28,794 nucleotides of DNA from Zelonia costaricensis (lineage: Eukaryota > Euglenozoa > Kinetoplastea > Trypanosomatida > Trypanosomatidae), in the NCBI GenBank assembly GCA_030849075.1, contig JASAOO010003207.1:1-28794 (forward strand), read 5' to 3'. This document shows positions 1 to 9,279 of this stretch, piece by piece. How positions within the stretch are numbered: the stretch's first letter is position 1; each line of letters starts with the position of its first letter. The notes under the pieces were generated by a model, which was not told the origin of the DNA, ran no database searches, and was given only the letters and a program-made list of their open reading frames with translations. The translations under genes and the position numbers were made by a program.

Positions 1-337
1 CTGCCGCGGCGGCGGTACTCCCAAGCCAACACTGCCTTTCCGTTTTCTCCCTCTTCCCAAGTTGCGGTAGACTGCTCTTCCCCCCCTCTTTGGTCGCGGT
101 GCGTGCATGTGCTGGGCCTGTACCGCGTTCATCATCCCTGTTTGTGCGTGCGTAATTGTGTGCAGGTGTGTGCGTGAGTCTGCCGACCTTCCGTAGGCCT
201 GCTCCGTATCGTGTGCAGGGAGGCACGTCCCGTGTTGACACCCTCTCGTCTTCCATCCACGGCTACCGAGATACCCCCCCTCCCCCCGCCCCCTTTCCCA
301 CCTTCCTACTGCCGCCTCGTAGAAAAGGGAAGCGAAG
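1..337 (+). other. Upstream non-coding region / 5' UTR of the cyclin gene
   Basis: No gene is seen here. The stretch holds three pyrimidine-rich runs (about 40-59, 71-90 and 273-310) and GT-rich sequence between about 140 and 180. It is probably the end of the preceding intergenic region plus the 5' UTR of the cyclin gene. The preceding gene is outside the window. Confidence 0.7.
273..322 (+). promoter_or_regulatory. Candidate spliced-leader acceptor for the cyclin gene
   Basis: A C/T-rich run at 273-310 is followed by the first AG at 321-322, only 15 nt before the ATG at 338. An alternative acceptor is the AG at 163-164, which would give a 5' UTR of about 170 nt. The choice cannot be settled from sequence; no intervening ATG decides it here. 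Confidence 0.4.
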
Positions 338-1186
338 ATGATCTCGATTCCGGTAATGACGGATGAGACGGTGGTTCGCTACCACAACAACATGAACGGC
401 GTCGGCGGCGGCGCAGCCGACGAAAACAGCGAGTACCACGCTACCGCCGACGCTGCGGTCCGCACGGACGATGGCATGGACGCGGCGGGCGCGGATGCGG
501 GTGCGGCTTCGGTGCAGCGCTACTACGCGGCGCCATTCTCACATCCGCCGCCACCACTCCGCCGTGGCAGCGGGCCGTTGACGGCGGCATCGGCGCAGTA
601 CAACGCGGCGGTGCCGTGCAGCTGTAGCATTCTCGATGTCGGCCCGGCGCCTGCCCGTGTCGCGGCGCCGGTCGAAATTGCGCCGCCGGAGATGCCGCTG
701 CTGGCGCAGCTGTGCGCGCTGGCGCTGCAGTACCGCTGCGACCTGAGTCAGGAGCAAGACCAGAACACGCGCTCGTGCTTCCACAGCAGCCGTGTCCCTA
801 GCATCTCCCTCTGGGACTACGTGCGCCGCTTTGCGAAGTACTCGATATGCAGCGAGGAGTGCTTCATTCTAGCCATGGTGCTGATGGACCGCTACGTGTG
901 CAAGACAAGAATTCCGATCACGCTGCGGAATGTTCACCGGCTCTACATCACCGCCATGACCCTCAGCGTGAAGCTGCGCGACGACTCGTACTACAGCAAC
1001 GCCTACTACGCCAGCATCGGTGGTGTTGTCAATGCGGAGCTCAACGTGCTCGAGCTGGAGCTGCTCGACATTGTGCAGTGGTTCACCTGGGTGGAGAAGT
1101 CCGTTTACGACGCCTACGTAATTCGGCTCGAGGCGCTGTTCGGCGCAGCTATGCCAAAGTCTGTCATGCCGGCCCCAACCTATTAA
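338..1186 (+). CDS. PHO80-like (P/U-type) cyclin, CYC2-like
   Basis: This is a predicted 282-residue cyclin, a regulatory partner of a cyclin-dependent (Cdc2-related) kinase. Residues 1-110 are low-complexity and rich in Ala, Gly, Asp and Pro. The cyclin box covers about 120-265. It shows the hallmark of the Pho80 family: a CFHSSR..PSIS segment near 147-157, then WDYVRRFAKY, then a MDRYV helix. The Lys-Glu pair that contacts the kinase in cyclins appears to be K212 (SVKLRDD) and E239 (NVLELELL). The region between them, DDSYYSNAYYA..GGV, is also typical of Pho80-type cyclins. In trypanosomatids this class includes CYC2 and several relatives; CYC2 in T. brucei acts with CRK3 in G1. The exact orthologue is not decided here, so no symbol is given. 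A second in-frame ATG lies at 356. The family assignment is strong; the partner kinase is unknown. Confidence 0.9.
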   Translation: MISIPVMTDETVVRYHNNMNGVGGGAADENSEYHATADAAVRTDDGMDAAGADAGAASVQRYYAAPFSHPPPPLRRGSGPLTAASAQYNAAVPCSCSILDVGPAPARVAAPVEIAPPEMPLLAQLCALALQYRCDLSQEQDQNTRSCFHSSRVPSISLWDYVRRFAKYSICSEECFILAMVLMDRYVCKTRIPITLRNVHRLYITAMTLSVKLRDDSYYSNAYYASIGGVVNAELNVLELELLDIVQWFTWVEKSVYDAYVIRLEALFGAAMPKSVMPAPTY

Positions 1187-1304
1187 AAACGTGAGCGGCT
1201 TCCGTCCGCTTCTCGTCTCCGTGCGGGACGGGGACGGTAGACCTTTTTTTTTTTGTATTTGTTGTTGTGTGTCCTGTGTTGTCGCGCATCCGCACTCCCA
1301 CACG

Positions 1305-1318
1305 CACACACACACACA
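1305..1318. repeat. (CA)n microsatellite
   Basis: A short alternating CA tract about 120 nt after the cyclin stop codon, presumably in its 3' UTR. Confidence 0.8.
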
Positions 1319-4300
1319 TACACTGTGGCAGGGTCGTCCTTCCTCTGAGGCGCCTGCTGCGGCTGCCTTTCCATGGGCGTGTAATCCCACTGGGAGCGCA
1401 GAGCCGAGGCACGGCTGCGGGGCAACACAGGAAACGCGGCCACGCGCTTTGGGCGGCGAGATGGCCGAATCGGGAAGCAGGAGAGGTGATGACGATGCGG
1501 GGCGCGCACAGCACACGCCGGCTGCATTGCGTGTGTGTGGGCGTGGCGATGCTGACGTCGTCACACAGCTGCTTTGCGAGACGGCAACTCTTTTCTTCAC
1601 CGCGTAGCTCGTTGTCGCGAATCGGGCGTGTCGGAAAACGCTCGTGCGCCCGGATGTGCGTGGGTGGTGACACTTCCGCCGCATGCCCTCCTCTCTTTCT
1701 TTGCCTCGACCTTTTTTTCTAGGCGTGGATGTGCTAGTCTCACTCCGCGACCTGCGAGAACGCGCACCTCACCCCTTTGTATGTGAGGTGCACTTTGCCT
1801 CCGACCCGCTACGTGCAGCCTGTGCATCGGTGCTGGCGTCCATCGTTGCTCGAGGAGCCGCCTCTTTGCTGGGCGCCGGTGCGCCTGCTGAACAGCTGAC
1901 ACCGTTTCGCGGAGCATGTGCGAAGGCTGCGTAGGGGAAGAGGAAGAGGGAGGGAAAGAGGGAAATTGTAGGAGAGTCGTCGATGTTGTCGAGTGAGACG
2001 AAGGATGGCGTTCTTCCCTTGCCTTTTCTGTACCGCTGTCACACCTCTCCCGTTTCCCTGTGCATTTGCGTGTGAGTGCGTGCGCGGGTGTGTGTACATA
2101 CGGCGCGTCAGGGGTGCATTCGTTCGAGCTCCTCTCGGCTCCTTCTTCTTCGCCACGGCGCTGCCGAGCGCTTCCGGCCTTGTGTCGCTTCTCCGTCTCC
2201 TTGCCGCCACGCGCTCCTCCTTGTGACCGTCGAGTCGGCGCCGGTGGTCAGAAGTGCCAGCAGCTTACTCCGCGAGTTTGACGTGGGCACCTCGCGGCCA
2301 TGCCTTCAGCCCTCCAGGGGGGCCACACCATGCCCTCACCACACACACGTGCAGAGAAACGTCTAACCGACGCCTGCGTCGCCAAAGCCAAACCAAAACA
2401 AAAAAAGCTGTGTGGTTAATCTGGCTGGCCCGCGTGTCTGTGGGCACGGTGGTTCCAAGAGCGGTGGCGTTCAAAGGTACTGACTTCTCTCCCTGTGGCA
2501 ACCACAAGCTGCGTTTGTTGACCCCCCCCCGCCGGCTTCCTTTTCCAGCGCGCCTCCTCATCCTCATCCTCCTCCTCGTGCATGTTGCCTACCACGCGTT
2601 GCTCCATCTCTGTATCTTTGCTTGTGAGTGCGCAGGTGCGTGCAGATTCCTTTGTTTTTTTTTTCCTTCTGGTTTGTACGTGGTTGCTAACCCTGTCGTG
2701 TCATGGTCGCTTGTGTGCTACACACCCCCGGCAATTCCTCACCGTCTTGTACTCCTTAGCTGCTTCCTTCTTCATCGGCCTCTGCTGTGTAGCCGTTGAG
2801 AGTTGCGTGCCTCCCACCCTCCCCCCGCAAAGTGTGTTTTGCCCCCTCCCCCCTCCCCCTCCCTCGTCGCTTTTCTTTGCTTTGATTTTTGTCCATTTTT
2901 TTTTTGTGTGTGTCTCGTCTTTTGTCTTGTCGCTGTCTTCGTTTCCGCACGCGTCTGTGAGCGTGAACCTATGCCGGGGTCTGTATTCCTGCTGGGGCGT
3001 CAGCGGCCGGAGAGAGTGTTGTCGCACGCGCCGGCGGGCTTCTCGTTGTTTCGTAGATTCGCCTCTTGTTTGCCTTTTCCTCGTTTATCACGTTGCGAGG
3101 GTCCCTCGTCCCTTTCCGCGGCCACGATAAGGTCGTCGTGCTTGCCTGGCTTCCTTCTTTTGCTCTCTTGTTCCATTCATCTTTCGCGTGAGTGCGTTGG
3201 CTCGCACGGCCCTTCGCTCTGTTGGGTACATGTATGTGTTTGTGTGTGTCGGTCTCGTTGGACGTTCTCCCACGCTGCTGTGGTGTGTCACTTGCTTGTT
3301 TTGCCCTGTTACGCCTTTTTATCTCGTGGTGGTTTTGCCGTCTCTTTTCGTGTGTCTTGTACCCACCCCACCCCGCCCCCTTGTCTTGTCCCCGCACTCC
3401 GCATCGAGGTCTCTGCTTGCTCGCTTCCGCTCTTCTCCCCGTCCCTTCTCCACCAAGCCTCTGTCCTTTGTTTACTCTCTTCTCCTTCATGTGCTCCTTT
3501 GCGCGCGTGTGCGTGCGTGTGTGTAATGTACGCCGATGGGACCTTGCCCCTCGTGTGAGTGTTGAGCGTGTCCGTGCGAGCGTGCCTGAGTGTGGTGGTG
3601 GGTTGTACCTTCACCTTCTTACTTTCCGGCGTGCGCGTCTCCCACCTTTTCTAGTCGCGCGTTTTGTTTTTCACCCGTGTGCTGCTCGCGGAAATGCTGT
3701 CACTTCCTTTTGTCCCTCGATCCTCCTCTTCTGTTGCCGTCTTTTCTTCTTCTCAGTTCCACAACGCCGTGCTGTTTAGCACGTGCGGGGCGTACTGGCG
3801 CACTTGCGAATCTCGCACAAGCGAATCCAACTAGTTTGACCTTCTTGTGTTCTTGGATTTGCGGCCCTCTTCCTTGCTTGCTGTGTGTCTTGTTGTGTGT
3901 ACGTGTATGGACTGCCGGCGGCGGTGTTAGGCTAGTCCTCCTTTTCTTACCCTCTCTCTCTCTTTACCCCCCTCCTCGTGCGCGCCGACTGCCTGCGTGC
4001 TCATGTCGTATGTGGGCACTCTTTGCGTGTCTACTGTGTGTCTGCAGCTTTGTGTACTCAGAGGGCGAAGGCGTGCGTGCATTTGCGCCCTTACTGCGGG
4101 TGCACTCTGCAGGCTCGCATCGCCACTTGGTGGCGCCAGCCTCGCCGAGCGAGCGTGCCATCGAGCGCACTTGCGAGACGGCAATGTCGCGTGTGTGTGC
4201 ATCCACATTTACCCCGCACATGCGGGCAACCCAACATCACTAAAAGTCAATTCAACAACAAAAAGGAGAAAAGGCAGGCGCGCGAGTGCGACACTGGCTG

Positions 4301-4418
4301 GCGTCACGTCTGGCTGACGACTTACAGCCTAGAGTCCCCACGTGCGACCTCGCCTCACGCTAACCTTAGCTGAGTGCCGGAGTGCGGCAGCGGCAATTCA
4401 TGGCCCGCAGGGACCACA

Positions 4419-4431
4419 CCTAACGGTTAGG
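4419..4431. repeat. Perfect 6-bp inverted repeat with 1-nt spacer
   Basis: The sequence cctaac-g-gttagg is a perfect inverted repeat. A related near-palindrome, gctaaccttagc, lies 50 nt upstream at 4359-4370. The arms resemble a fragment of the telomere-type TTAGG motif, but there is no tandem array. A role is unknown. Confidence 0.5.
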
Positions 4432-4809
4432 CACAAGGAAGGGGTAGGGGAAACGCTGCGTGGAGCGAGTCGGCTTTCGTCTAGCCACATGGTTACCAGT
4501 CTGGACGCCAGCACCCACGGTTGTGCGTGAGGGCAGCGACACCCAGTGCCGATGCGAGCTTTACAATCGCCTTGCGCAGCATCGCAGCTGTTGCCCTCCC
4601 GCATTCACCTCGCTCAGAAGTGTGCTCTGCTAGCTTCTCCCGTCGCTCCCTTGCAACATGCACCCACTCTCTGCGTGTGCCGTCTCAGCAGCTCCCCCGC
4701 CTGCCTCTCCACTCGCGTTCCTCCCTCCCCCTTGTCCCCTGCCTGGTCGATACGCTTCTGTCACACAAGTGCAACTCGGCTCACGCGCTCGCCATACTCT
4801 CGCCCACAG

Positions 4810-4871
4810 TCCCTCTTCCCCCCGTCCTCTGCCACCCCCGCCTCCCACGCGACCTCTCTGTTGAACTCTAG
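4810..4871 (+). promoter_or_regulatory. Candidate spliced-leader acceptor for the dysferlin-domain gene
   Basis: A C/T-rich stretch at about 4810-4869 ends at an AG at 4870-4871. AGs at 4897-4898 and 4924-4925 are alternatives. There is no AG between 4926 and the ATG at 5052, so the acceptor must lie at or before 4925, giving a 5' UTR of at least about 125 nt. No ATG lies between 4872 and 5051, which supports 5052 as the start. Confidence 0.5.
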
Positions 4872-4970
4872 GCCGACGCCGGCTCTCACTTTGCGCAGCC
4901 AACTCGTCTACCGCACGTGCCCGAGTGGTTTCCCCCTTTCTTCCGATCCTCATTCCTGTGCGTCTGTGTC

Positions 4971-5037
4971 TGTGTGTGTGTCCCCACGTATTTGCGTTTT
5001 GTTGATTTCCTTCACTCATTCGCTGCCCCCCCCCCCC
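4971..5037 (+). repeat. (TG)n tract and 12-nt C run in the 5' UTR
   Basis: A short TG alternation at 4971-4981 and a run of twelve Cs at 5026-5037 lie in the predicted 5' UTR of the dysferlin-domain gene. The C run ends 14 nt before the start codon. Confidence 0.7.
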
Positions 5038-5051
5038 GCCTATACGTCCTC

Positions 5052-6464
5052 ATGTCGCACGAGGCGTCTGCCGCGGCGCCGATGTCGCCGGCGCACAACG
5101 GAAGTACGTCTTCCTCGAACACGAGCACACCGCGTGCCTCAGCGCTGCGGCCTGGGCCGACGCTGTGGGTGGAGATGTGGGAGAGCCAGCGGTGGTATCC
5201 CGTGATCGGCTGGGGCACGAGCCGCTTCCTGCGCGACCTGCCCACCTTCTGCCTCGTCCCCGCCGCCTACCGTCTCTGCGGCGCCCACCCACCAGCCTTC
5301 GACGCCGCCCTCGAAGACGCCAACCCGGTGGAGCCGCACACGCCGGACCCGCAGTGGGCGGCCCGCGGCATCCTGAAAGTGGCGCTCCCGCCCGGCTACC
5401 GCTGGGTCGGGTTTTGGGAGGTGCACAAGGACCACCCGCACGGCACCGACTCCGCCGGCTGGCGCTACGGCGAGCAGTTTTTGACGTCCGCCAGCGACGC
5501 CAACGGCGCGCACGGTCAGCCGGGTGCGCCGAGCAAGCTAGCTCCCTTCAAGAAGACGCACACGCCCCTGTGCGTGGTGCGCCGTCGGCTGTGGCGGCGG
5601 CGCGTGGCGCTCGTGGCCGCCGAGGAGGCCGCGCCGTCGCCGGACGACCTCTTTCTAGGCGACGCGGAGCAGCAGCACGAGGCGTACCTCAGCGAGAAGC
5701 AGGAGGAGATGAACGTGGCCGAGCACCTCAAGCGGCAGGAACGCATGGCCCTCGCGGCCGGCCAGCCGTGGTCGCAGGAGCAGGAGATCATAGCCGAGGA
5801 CGAGCTGCGCCGCTTCTGCCGCGAGCGCCGCAGCCGTGAAAGCGCCACACGCATGCGCAGCGCCAACCCGAGCTTCGCCAACCCGTTCCAGCACCAGGCA
5901 GAGGGCTTCCACCTCTCCCCCGCCGCCAGCCCGAACGAGACGAGGGCGGGCGGCGCCCTCGACGGAATCGAATCGCAGTTCGGCGGCGGCGCTGTTGCCG
6001 CCTCGACGTGGGCCCGTGACGGCGAGCCGGGCCGCGACACCCTCGTCATGGCGTCGCCCATCGCGGGGCTGGAGGAGGCGCAGGAGGCGGAGCAGCAGCA
6101 GCACCACGACGGCATCCACCGCGCCGACCTCAGCAGCACCGACGGCGTTACGTTCAAGGCCAGCAGCCCGTCCTCGCCAAGCCGTGTCGACGGCGGCGAC
6201 GCGGCAAGCCACAATGCCGTGCACCATTTCGTCGCCGCCACGCCGAGTGAAGACGAGGCGTGGCACGTCGACGGCGCCGAGACCGCGCGGGAGAACACCG
6301 TTGCGGAGTTTGTGGCCGCCACCTCGACGGAGGCGGCTGAGCTCGGCAGCGACGAGCCGTCCACGGGCGTCTCCATCGGCGGCATGGGCGACCCCACCGG
6401 GGCCGAGTTCCGCGCGATCTTCTCCCAGTTCATGGACCCCGCTGGCGAGGCGAAAGCGGAGTAG
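5052..6464 (+). CDS. Dysferlin (DysF)-domain protein
   Basis: Predicted protein of 470 residues. Residues about 38-55 (LWVEMWESQRWYPVIGWG) resemble the start of a DysFN module. About 105-130 (YRWVGFWEVH, GTDSAGWRYG) and the Arg-rich strand at about 164-178 (CVVRRRLWRRR) resemble DysFC. Such domains occur in dysferlins, in fungal peroxins of the Pex23/Pex30 group and in TECPR1, all linked to membranes. No C2 domain or transmembrane segment is visible, so this is not a true dysferlin. Residues about 205-270 are charged and probably helical. The C-terminal 200 residues are acidic, Ala/Ser-rich and probably disordered, with an FVAAT motif repeated near 392 and 419. The frame is open further upstream to a GTG at 4917, but no ATG occurs there, so 5052 is chosen. 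Role is unknown; membrane or organelle association is inferred from the family. Confidence 0.8.
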   Translation: MSHEASAAAPMSPAHNGSTSSSNTSTPRASALRPGPTLWVEMWESQRWYPVIGWGTSRFLRDLPTFCLVPAAYRLCGAHPPAFDAALEDANPVEPHTPDPQWAARGILKVALPPGYRWVGFWEVHKDHPHGTDSAGWRYGEQFLTSASDANGAHGQPGAPSKLAPFKKTHTPLCVVRRRLWRRRVALVAAEEAAPSPDDLFLGDAEQQHEAYLSEKQEEMNVAEHLKRQERMALAAGQPWSQEQEIIAEDELRRFCRERRSRESATRMRSANPSFANPFQHQAEGFHLSPAASPNETRAGGALDGIESQFGGGAVAASTWARDGEPGRDTLVMASPIAGLEEAQEAEQQQHHDGIHRADLSSTDGVTFKASSPSSPSRVDGGDAASHNAVHHFVAATPSEDEAWHVDGAETARENTVAEFVAATSTEAAELGSDEPSTGVSIGGMGDPTGAEFRAIFSQFMDPAGEAKAE

Positions 6465-6617
6465 GGCTGCAGACGAGCGTGCTCATGCCCCACTCGCCTC
6501 TCTACAGTGCCTGCACACCCCTGCAAGGTTGTGACTTGCGGCGAAAGAGTCCGCTCGCCACTCGCAGAGAGCGGTTTGTGGAGACGCGATTCGGTGTGCC
6601 AAGCAGGTGAAAGGTGC

Positions 6618-6690
6618 GGGGGGGGGGGGGCGGGAAGAGCGGCGCAGTTGCTCCGTGCGTGGGCGGGCCAAAAAAAAAACAACAACAACG
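6618..6690 (+). repeat. Poly-G run followed by A run and (CAA)n
   Basis: Thirteen Gs at 6618-6630 are followed about 40 nt later by an A run and a CAA repeat. The pair lies 150-225 nt after the stop codon of the dysferlin-domain gene, in its likely 3' UTR. Confidence 0.8.
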
Positions 6691-7558
6691 AAACTCCAGT
6701 CGGAGGAGATGAGGTCACACAATACCGAAGAGGACCAAAAGGGATGGTACAGTGCTGCGTGCCAGCGCATTGCAGACACCTGCTCACGCTCACCGACCGT
6801 CGCCGCGCGTCGTCCAGTTGCGTTTCTGTGAGCCCTCTTTTGTTTTCTTTGGCCCTGTTAGCCCCATGGGACTGTTTTTATTGCTTTTATATGTTCTTTA
6901 TTGCTTTCGATCAGACGTGACTCGATTGCTGGCTTTGCGTCGTGTTGCGTCTCTGTGGCTGCCCGCCCCAACCCCCTCCCTCCGCGTTCTCTTTGTCCGT
7001 CGTCAGTCCGTTCGCTTTCTGTGGCTCATCCACAACTCTGCCCGACTTCGCTCATTGTGTCGACCCCTGTTTTTCTTCTGTTCTACGTCCGCGCTGATGC
7101 GTGTCCAACTTGCGTCTTTTTCTCCGGCACCTTCACACAAAAAAAAAAAAAGAGCAAAATGCGGCACGTCCAAGGAGAAGCAAGAGCAACACGAGCTCTG
7201 GTAATGCGGTGGCAGCACTGCACTGTGCGCTTGCCACCTTCGACGGGCGAGGGGGCCATTGCTTTGCGCGAGGGCGGTTTGACGCTGACCTTTGGAAAGG
7301 TGATGCTTCAAATTTCGAAGCAGCCTCTTCGCCTTTGTGCATCTCGCATTTCATGCCCGATGGGCGGTGCCTCGTCTTCCGTCAGCGGCGTCGGCGTTGC
7401 TGCCGAACCTCACCGCCAACATCCCAGCCACTGCGCTGTGGCATCGATGGCGCCCCCCGGCTTCCCTTCTCCTCCACTACCGACTGTCTGCCCTTTGCAT
7501 CCCGTCCTTGTTGTCAACCCCTCACCCCCCGCCTTCGCCTACCCCGCACAGAAACCAT

Positions 7559-7598
7559 CGCTCTTATTTGCTCCTCTGCACCGCTCTCCGTCTTTCAG
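7559..7598 (+). promoter_or_regulatory. Predicted spliced-leader acceptor for the first RRM gene
   Basis: A clear tract (ctctccgtctttcag) ends at an AG at 7597-7598, giving a 94-nt 5' UTR with no internal ATG before 7693. An AG at 7550-7551 is an alternative. Confidence 0.65.
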
Positions 7599-7692
7599 GC
7601 CATCCCACCCCGCCTTCCTCGTGGAGCTCCCGCTCGCTTTCACCCTTTAACAGCTTCTTCACTCCCCCTACCCTTTCCCTCTTCCTGACATC

Positions 7693-9279
7693 ATGCGCGG
7701 TCGTGGCGGTCGCGGTGGTCGCAGTGGCAGCTTCGGCGGCTACTCCCAGCAGCCGACGAACACCATCAGCATCCGCGTTTCGGAGATTCAGCAGCCCGTC
7801 ACCGAGGATGTGATGCGCCGCGTCTTCCAGAGTGTCGGTGTGTCGTGCAACTCGATCCAGATCACGCCCACGAACAACCCGCAGGAGACCTCGGTGGTGG
7901 CGCAGTTCCCGGACAACTTTGCGGCGGAGCGCGTCATGTCCAGCCTGAACAACCGCAACATCTTCAACAACGGTAACAAGATGGCGATGCAGTACACGAA
8001 CTGGATCGCGAGCGGCAGCCCGGCGCCGATGGCAGCGAACGGCGGCGGCGTCCTCCAGTCCGCCGGCTTCGACGGCAGCAACGCCAACCCCATGTTTGGC
8101 CAGCAGCCGCAGATGATGCCGCAGCAGCCGCAGATGCCGCCCCAGCAGCCCCAGATGCCGCCCCAGCAGCCCCAGATGCCGCCGCCGCAGCAGCAGATGC
8201 CGCCCCAGCAGATGCCGCCTCAGCAGATGATGCCCCAGATGATGGCGCAGCCGCAGATGCCGCAGCAGCAGCAGCCGCCCATGTCCGTCTTCAACAACGC
8301 CGGCCCGGCCATGATGCCGCAGCAGCTGATGGACGGCTGGTACGGCGCGAACCCCAGCATGGACATGATGAGCGTCACGGTCGGCTACCCGGGTGGCATT
8401 CGCCCCGGCATGGCGCGCGGCCTCGGCGGCGTCGCCGGCGTCGCCGGCGGTCGTTCCCGTGGCCGCGGTGGCCGCACCGGCTTGGGCTTCGACCCCATGA
8501 ACGGGCAGGGCTTCATGCCGATGCAGCAGCCGATGCAGCAGCCGATGCAGCAGTCGATGCAGCGCGGCCCGATGAACCGCAACAACAACAACAACATGCT
8601 GATGCAGCAGCAGATGCAGCGCTTCAGCTCGATGCCGTTTGGTCAGCCGCCGACCGTGTTCGTCAGCGTGACGCTCGTGCCGACGAGCGAGCCGCTGCAG
8701 CCCATCTTCACGCTGATGGAGGCCTTTGGTGGCGTGGTGGCCATCCGCCGCAACCAGAACAAGCGCGAGATCGCCACGGTTAAGGCTGCCTCGCCCGAGG
8801 ACGCGCTCGCCATCGTGACGTACATGCACCGCGTGCCCTACGCGGGCGGCCAGGTGAGCGGCAAGCTCTTCCCGAACTACGTCGAGCGCTACCCGTGCAC
8901 GGACGAGGGTGACCCGCTGGACCCCGAGACGGTGCAGTACGACTTCACCGCCTCCCGCCACCGCAGCCCGGGCCAGCGCAGCAAGGCTGTGCCGTCCCGC
9001 ATCATCAAGATCACTGGCTGCAACACGTACGAGGACACCGAGGTGATGACGTACCTCAACGGCAAGGGCATCACCCCCGAGCGCATCACCAAGTCTGAGG
9101 ACGGCTCCTTCGAGGTGCACCTGCCGGACGTGGCCACCTCGGTGAAGGTGCTGCTCGAGTGCCAGGGCTGCGTGTGCGACGAGGAGAAGTCCAACGTCAT
9201 CTTCCTCGAGGGCCCGCGCGACGAGCCGCCGGCGCAGGAGAAGACCGCGGAGGAGCAGCAGCAGCAGTCCGAGCAGTAA
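7693..9279 (+). CDS. PTB-like RNA-binding protein with three RRMs and a Q/M-rich centre
   Basis: Predicted protein of 528 residues. It opens with a short RGG box (MRGRGGRGGRSG). RRM-like folds are seen at about 18-94, 322-400 and 436-505. Their RNP motifs are degenerate, as in polypyrimidine-tract-binding (PTB)/hnRNP L-type proteins. Between the first and second lies about 220 residues of low complexity: PQM-type repeats at about 137-196, an RG-rich patch at about 234-264 and MQQP repeats at about 275-295. This part is prion-like and could favour condensation into RNP granules (inference). The C-terminus is Glu/Gln-rich. The neighbour at 14051 shares the RRM-linker-RRM pattern in its C-terminal half, so the two look like paralogues. 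Trypanosomatids have PTB-like DRBD3 and DRBD4, which bind pyrimidine-rich RNA and affect trans-splicing and mRNA stability; which of these two genes corresponds to DRBD4 is not settled here. Role: mRNA binding and control. Confidence 0.9.
   Translation: MRGRGGRGGRSGSFGGYSQQPTNTISIRVSEIQQPVTEDVMRRVFQSVGVSCNSIQITPTNNPQETSVVAQFPDNFAAERVMSSLNNRNIFNNGNKMAMQYTNWIASGSPAPMAANGGGVLQSAGFDGSNANPMFGQQPQMMPQQPQMPPQQPQMPPQQPQMPPPQQQMPPQQMPPQQMMPQMMAQPQMPQQQQPPMSVFNNAGPAMMPQQLMDGWYGANPSMDMMSVTVGYPGGIRPGMARGLGGVAGVAGGRSRGRGGRTGLGFDPMNGQGFMPMQQPMQQPMQQSMQRGPMNRNNNNNMLMQQQMQRFSSMPFGQPPTVFVSVTLVPTSEPLQPIFTLMEAFGGVVAIRRNQNKREIATVKAASPEDALAIVTYMHRVPYAGGQVSGKLFPNYVERYPCTDEGDPLDPETVQYDFTASRHRSPGQRSKAVPSRIIKITGCNTYEDTEVMTYLNGKGITPERITKSEDGSFEVHLPDVATSVKVLLECQGCVCDEEKSNVIFLEGPRDEPPAQEKTAEEQQQQSEQ
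8101..8290 (+). repeat. In-frame PQM-type codon repeats
   Basis: Tandem imperfect copies of cag-ccg-cag-atg-ccg units encode the Q/P/M-rich segment of the first RRM protein. Similar MQQP units recur at about 8518-8560. Such arrays tend to vary in copy number between strains. Confidence 0.85.

Larger units (their letters stand above)
1187..5051 (+). other. Long non-coding region (cyclin 3' UTR and dysferlin-domain gene 5' UTR)
   Basis: No convincing gene lies in these 3.9 kb. Open frames exist but encode Cys/Phe/Ser/Leu-rich or Arg/Pro-rich low-complexity products with no recognisable domain. About 1990-3980 is strikingly pyrimidine-rich on the + strand, with many T-runs and C-runs. A short (CA)n tract lies at about 1305-1318. 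About 4240-4560 has a different, more mixed composition with an A-rich start at 4243-4275 and small inverted repeats (see findings). Polyadenylation of the cyclin mRNA and splicing of the next mRNA must both occur in here. Confidence 0.75.
6465..7692 (+). other. Intergenic region between the dysferlin-domain gene and the first RRM gene
   Basis: No gene is supported. It contains a 13-nt G run at 6618-6630, an A run followed by (CAA)n at about 6669-6690, T-rich sequence around 6836-6910, another A run at about 7139-7151, and a long pyrimidine-rich stretch from about 7440 to 7690 that leads into the next gene. Small frames here encode only low-complexity peptides. Confidence 0.7.

Noticed and set aside
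2803..3558. 251-codon frame and its overlapping neighbours in the cyclin-downstream region
   Set aside because: The products are rich in Cys, Phe, Ser, Leu and Pro, as expected from translating C/T-rich DNA, and several overlapping frames are open at once.
4359..4431. Telomere-like ttagg/cctaa words
   Set aside because: Only two isolated partial motifs, in opposite orientations, with no tandem array. They do not mark a telomere or an interstitial telomeric repeat.
4917..5051. 45-residue N-terminal extension of the dysferlin-domain protein
   Set aside because: The upstream start is a GTG, not an ATG. The encoded stretch comes from the TG repeat and C/T-rich leader and has no conserved features.
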